Assembly (NCBI GenBank): GCA_030248135.1
Contig: JASANC010002175.1
Location: 47,112 to 111,111, forward strand
Origin: Theristus sp. LFF4_11
Lineage: Eukaryota > Nematoda > Chromadorea > Monhysterida > Xyalidae
DNA: 64,000 nucleotides
Direction: 5' to 3'
Below, in pieces: positions 60,573 through 64,000 of the stretch. The number at the start of each line of letters is the position of its first letter. Within the stretch, counting starts at the first letter, position 1. The notes under the pieces are model-generated. The model ran no database searches and was not told the origin of the DNA. It worked only from the letters and a program-made list of their open reading frames with translations. The translations under genes and the position numbers were made by a program.

Positions 60573-61734
60573 GTGCCAATACCCTCGCCACGAAAAAGAA
60601 CTTCACAGCCGTGTGCTGTTCGGCGTGCTCCAGTGATTCGAGCCCATGCGATTTCGGTTGCGAATCAGTCGGAGGTTACTGTGGCAGGCAAGGCAAGCTG
60701 CACCCGGCAGTTTGCCGGACCAGCGCACACAAAAAAAACGTTCATAATGATATTTTCAGTTTGCATCATCATGCCAGTGATCATCTGGGTGCTGTTCAGC
60801 TGGGCTTGGTACTGCTGGCTGGTCACCTTCGCACAATTGTTAGTTTTTTGCCGCTCTTTCGTCTAAAAATGGAACTACAGTGAACTCAAAACATTTTCAA
60901 ATGAAATGGGCGAGATTTGGTTGCCACGCAGTCTTGAAATCGTTAAATTGTTGAACATTGTTTTATTTGGAGAAATTCAATTCGTTTACTTCAGCATCTT
61001 CGGCGTTTTTCTGTTGTTTGCTGAAACGCCACTGCTGTGTTACCAACGACCCGCATTTCTGGACCGTTTCACCCGGCGCTCGGTGTCCGTGCAGCACTGG
61101 ATGAAGGCCGCTGTGTACATCGCGTAGGTCGCTTTGCTCACTCAGTCAAACTGTGAAACAAACACACACACGGAGACACTCATTCATAGCTTTTTTTAAA
61201 TAGAAACTCCTTTAAATAGAAACGCCCACACAACAGCTGAACCATGCCATTTGTGTCGCAATGTATTTTTGTGGCATTTTGTTTCAGTTTTGGCGTCCTC
61301 ACGTTTGCGGTTTGCGGAACGGTGCTGACATTTTTCCAGTCATTTTTCGTTGCTGTCACCGGCGTGCTGTACCTATTAGCAGAAATCTCACACAGGTTGG
61401 TCATAACTGACTCGCGAAAACGACTTGTTTTTATCAGATTACAGGGGTGCGCTGCACTGAGCTTGACGAACAGAACAGCTGCAGTTTGTTGGAGCCTGCA
61501 CAAGACAGAAATGACGTGATTGCTCACTGTTGATGTGTTGTGTGCAGCGCATCTTGCAGCACAATCGTTGTCCGCCAAGCCAATCGTTTGCCATCTCACA
61601 GACGCCACAGTGAGCACCAGCAGTCTGGCAGCAGTCGTCAGCAGACAGTGACCGTCACCACAACTCAGCATTACGAGCAACGGAGCACCGCACAGCATGT
61701 GGCCGAGCCACAGCCGAACCGGCCGTACCCTTGA
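60573..61734 (+). CDS. Flower-like four-pass membrane protein
   Basis: Resembles the Flower/CACFD1 family of small vesicle-associated membrane proteins, reported to work in Ca2+ influx and endocytosis and, in flies, in cell fitness marking. Supported exons: 60760-60838 (or continuing from an in-frame ATG at 60573), 60995-61123, 61288-61395 and 61548-61734. Helix 1 CIIMPVIIWVLFSWAWY; helix 2 LVTFAQFIFGVFLLFAETP with the acidic Glu before Pro and the following Cys (ETPLLC) typical of Flower; loop to AAVYIA; helices 3-4 in AFGVLTFAVCGTVLTFF and FVAVTGVLYLLAE. The C-terminus is a hydrophilic Ser/Gln/Thr-rich tail ending RPYP-stop. The N-terminal exon is not certain. The gene lies between the two CYB5R4-bearing inverted arms. 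Family similarity is moderate, judged from pattern and topology only. Confidence 0.65.
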
Positions 61735-62084
61735 TCCCTGCTGTGAGCGTGCTTTCGCAATACAGTAGGCCTGCATATTCCCTGAACGTTGTTTATATTT
61801 TCATCTCATTATCCGGCCTCAACTGAGTGCTGTACAGCACTTGTCTGATCTTTTTTTTTTCATTTTCGACGTTGTTGTCACTTTGTCAATGTTCAGATTT
61901 GATATTCGCAGTCGCTAGCTTGTAATAATTTTTATTGCTGCCGTTTAATGTTGCGTGTAACACAGATTGTAACATAATGAGAGATTGATTGAGCTGAATT
62001 GAAGCTGATGAAGCTGAAAAAGTGCTGGCACTTTTCACACTATCACAATGTGCGAAACACTCCGCTCCAACGTTGGCACATTTA

Positions 62085-63785
62085 TCAACCTTGAAACACA
62101 ATCACTTGGTTGTCGTCGTAGCCAATAGCTTCTAAGTACCTGCAATAACGGGAAAAAAATCGTTGTCATTTAACTGTGGTGTTCAGAAAAAGTAACAATT
62201 GAATCTGTGCCCGGCTGCGACAAATGCAGCGGTCGCGTCTGTAGCGCAGGTGTAGGGCTTTCGTCTACCGTTCTGTAGGTGGAAAGTTCGAACCCGACTG
62301 CGGACAAGGCACACAATGGAGAAACTAAAGTGACCAACAACATCTAATGGTCTACTCCCTCCAGAGCCGATGGTAAATTGGGCTCAGGGCAGTACTGCCC
62401 GTTTCCGCCGGAGTCCGGAACCGGCGCACGAACAAATAAATTAAAAAAATGCGACGTGCATAATTTCACGTTCGATCAAAAGTGCGTTCAATTAGTTTGC
62501 CAAAAAATAGTAAATCCGTACCGCACACAGGCGCTGTTGAAGCCGGTCGGGCCACAAACGCACACCAGAGCCCGTTTCGCCGATGGTAAGAATCTCCTGA
62601 GCAACGTCTCAGTGACCCGTTCTCCGTGCGGCTGGCCGTCGTGCGGTTCACTGTAGAAATTGTGCACCGTGAAAGCGACAGCGCGCGCTTCATCGGTCGA
62701 ACGGCCATTCTGTTTGTCAGACATCGTCTCTGTCGACAGACGCCGCAGCTGGTCGCCCCAAATCACGTCGGTCGCAGTGCGGTTGAACTGCAGCAGCTGC
62801 ACTGAGCACGGGCCGCTGCAAATGCAAACTGCATTGCATGCTGACGTGAAGGCTGTTCGCTGACTCGTTGCTGTGCATCAGTGTTTACATGTTCACAAAG
62901 CCAAACTTCACACTGTACGAAAGTTAACTTCAGTCACCAATGCGAACGCACACTAGCAATCAGGTGACCGCCTGCTTTTAATGACCCCAAGCAGCTCGAT
63001 GCAGCCAATCAGCACGTCAGATTCAAACGCCACAATTGCCCACCTTTTCCCATGGCTCGCAAGCACCCAGTCAATAATTCTGAGCATTGGGGTGATACCG
63101 GTGCCTGCAGCCAACAGGCTCAATGCGCTCACGTTGGCCAGTATGTGAAGGTCGAAGTCGCCAGCAGGGTCTCCAATATCGATCGGGTCACCTGCGAATC
63201 ATTTTAGCTTTGCCTTGCCATTGTGAAAATCAATGTCATTGTATTGTGAATGCTTGCTCACTTTTTGCAAAACTGTGTCCACATTTGTCCATGTACTTGA
63301 GTGGGATGAAGCTAAACTGAACGAAAATGGTAGGCTGCTACGACCAAATCGGCGGGTCACGTGCAAAGTATGAAACTTGACTTTGAAAACATTCTCTCAC
63401 CGGACGCCAGGGCCGCCAACGATGGTGACAGTTGGCCGTCAGCGTAGATTTTGATCAAGAAGTTCAGCTCACGCGAAAAGCTCGCATTTGTACTAATTGG
63501 TGCAGTCGGATTGTTGCACAACTCAGAGCAGACCGGCGTATAGGGACGGCTAACAGTGAGACCTGAAGGAAAAAAGGAGTTCATTGAACACAAGGCGACG
63601 AAAAAAAATTGAAACATGGAAACAACAAAAACCAGGCGAACGTTCACTGATGCGATTGCGAATGTGGACGTGATGGCCAACGGGCACGGCGAGCACGCAA
63701 TCGGGCGGCCAGCGCAGCTGCACGTGCAGCACGTTGGGCGTCACGGGGCGTATGCGGTGCACGTGCGCACGTCGGTGGTGGCCGG
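62085..63785 (-). CDS. CYB5R4: Cytochrome b5 reductase 4, inverted copy with NAD domain (partial)
   Basis: Minus-strand exons 63785-63648, 63562-63401, 63191-63044, 62815-62522 and 62139-62085, all in phase. The first three duplicate the plus-strand FAD exons (in the right inverted arm). The last two are unique in the window and complete the reductase: VQLLQFNRTATDVIWGDQL, VCVCGPTGFN (the CGP NAD-binding motif) and the end VRYLEAIGYDDNQVIVFQG-stop. A minus-strand polyadenylation signal (TTTATT on plus) is at 61931-61936. Upstream exons, if present, lie beyond the window end at 64000. Joined to the 12 plus-strand exons, the unique exons would give about 548 residues, close to the ~520 of vertebrate NCB5OR. 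Confidence 0.9.
62238..62450 (+). mobile_element. tRNA-derived SINE, family B
   Basis: Head with A-box-like TAGCGCAGGTGTAGG and B-box-like AGTTCGAACCC; the first bases GTCTGTA can pair with TGCGGAC at the end of the head as an acceptor-stem remnant. A body with GAGTCCGGAACCGGCGCACGA and an A-rich tail follow. It lies in the last intron of the inverted CYB5R4 copy. The T stem is degraded, so it is not a working tRNA gene. Confidence 0.65.
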
Positions 63786-64000
63786 CTGACATGCACGCAA
63801 AACGACACCGTTGCATGCAACACACAACTTAGGAAACTGAATCAGTCGCTGCATTATTGCAATCAGGGACGGCGAACGACACCGCATGACATGCGCTGGC
63901 CGCTGTCGGCGAGTGTTCAGTTTCGCGGCAATAGTAGACGCTCGTTTATACCTGACCTATGCAGACGCACGTCACGTATGAACGGTAGTACCGTATTACC
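62825..64000 (-). repeat. Right arm of large inverted repeat
   Basis: Reverse complement of 59235-60410, running to the very end of the window, where it ends in TACCGTATTACC, the terminal repeat of the MITE seen at 58801-59248. The match probably continues beyond the window, so the true arm length is unknown. Confidence 0.95.

Noticed and set aside
60480..60720. NAD-domain exon of CYB5R4 on the plus strand
   Set aside because: A phase 2 reading after the TTTGTAG acceptor gives WSNWFQKLGTKTKLSK, which lacks the NAD-binding motifs; the true motifs are in 62815-62522 on the minus strand.
62238..62312. tRNA gene
   Set aside because: The acceptor stem can pair but the T stem cannot, and a SINE body and A-rich tail follow.

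Overview
The window is a piece of a nuclear animal genome. Its protein genes are broken into many exons with GT-AG introns, and many 3' splice sites read TTTCAG. That acceptor style, a short (136-residue) ribosomal protein L14 and intron-rich genes of moderate size suggest a nematode or near relative. A full Ajuba-type LIM gene would be compatible with an early-branching nematode lineage, but the sequence alone does not fix the species.

Layout: 1-1060 dispersed C-rich and TTAGG-like repeats; 1250-3179 (+) ribosomal protein L14; 3467-6761 (+) an unassigned protein with C2H2 zinc fingers and RNA-recognition-like domains; 9066-11580 (+) mitochondrial-type L-threonine 3-dehydrogenase; 12024-15277 a foldback element with long inverted arms; 16075-20223 (+) a nicotinic acetylcholine receptor alpha-type subunit; 20224-26790 mostly non-coding with a TTG microsatellite, a mariner-type MITE and a GC-rich, TATA-containing candidate promoter; 26791-34869 (+) an Ajuba/LIMD1-family LIM protein; 35781-39607 (-) an M13 (neprilysin-type) metallopeptidase convergent with it; 39855-49344 a repeat-rich block (mariner MITE, telomere-like repeats, a palindromic array of about 367-bp units, C-rich repeats, a hAT element); 49383-54406 (+) a MEK1/2-type MAP kinase kinase; 56695-60191 (+) the N-terminal and FAD-binding part of NCB5OR/CYB5R4; about 60573-61734 (+) a Flower-like membrane protein; 62085-63785 (-) the FAD- and NAD-binding part of a second, inverted CYB5R4 copy.

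The most striking structure is at the right end. Two arms of about 1.18 kb (59235-60410 and 62825-64000) are near-identical inverted repeats, each carrying the three CYB5R4 FAD-domain exons. The plus-strand gene lacks its NAD-binding exons. Those exons lie between the arms in the opposite orientation, beside the Flower-like gene. Inverting the spacer by recombination between the arms would join the plus-strand half to the missing exons in the correct splice phase, giving about 548 residues, a normal length for the family. This may be a natural flip-flop inversion, an inverted duplication with a truncated copy, or an assembly orientation error.

The genes do not form a pathway. They are housekeeping, signalling and metabolic genes separated and invaded by many small non-autonomous transposons (hAT-, mariner-, piggyBac-like and foldback types) and tRNA-derived SINEs, several of them in introns or beside splice sites.
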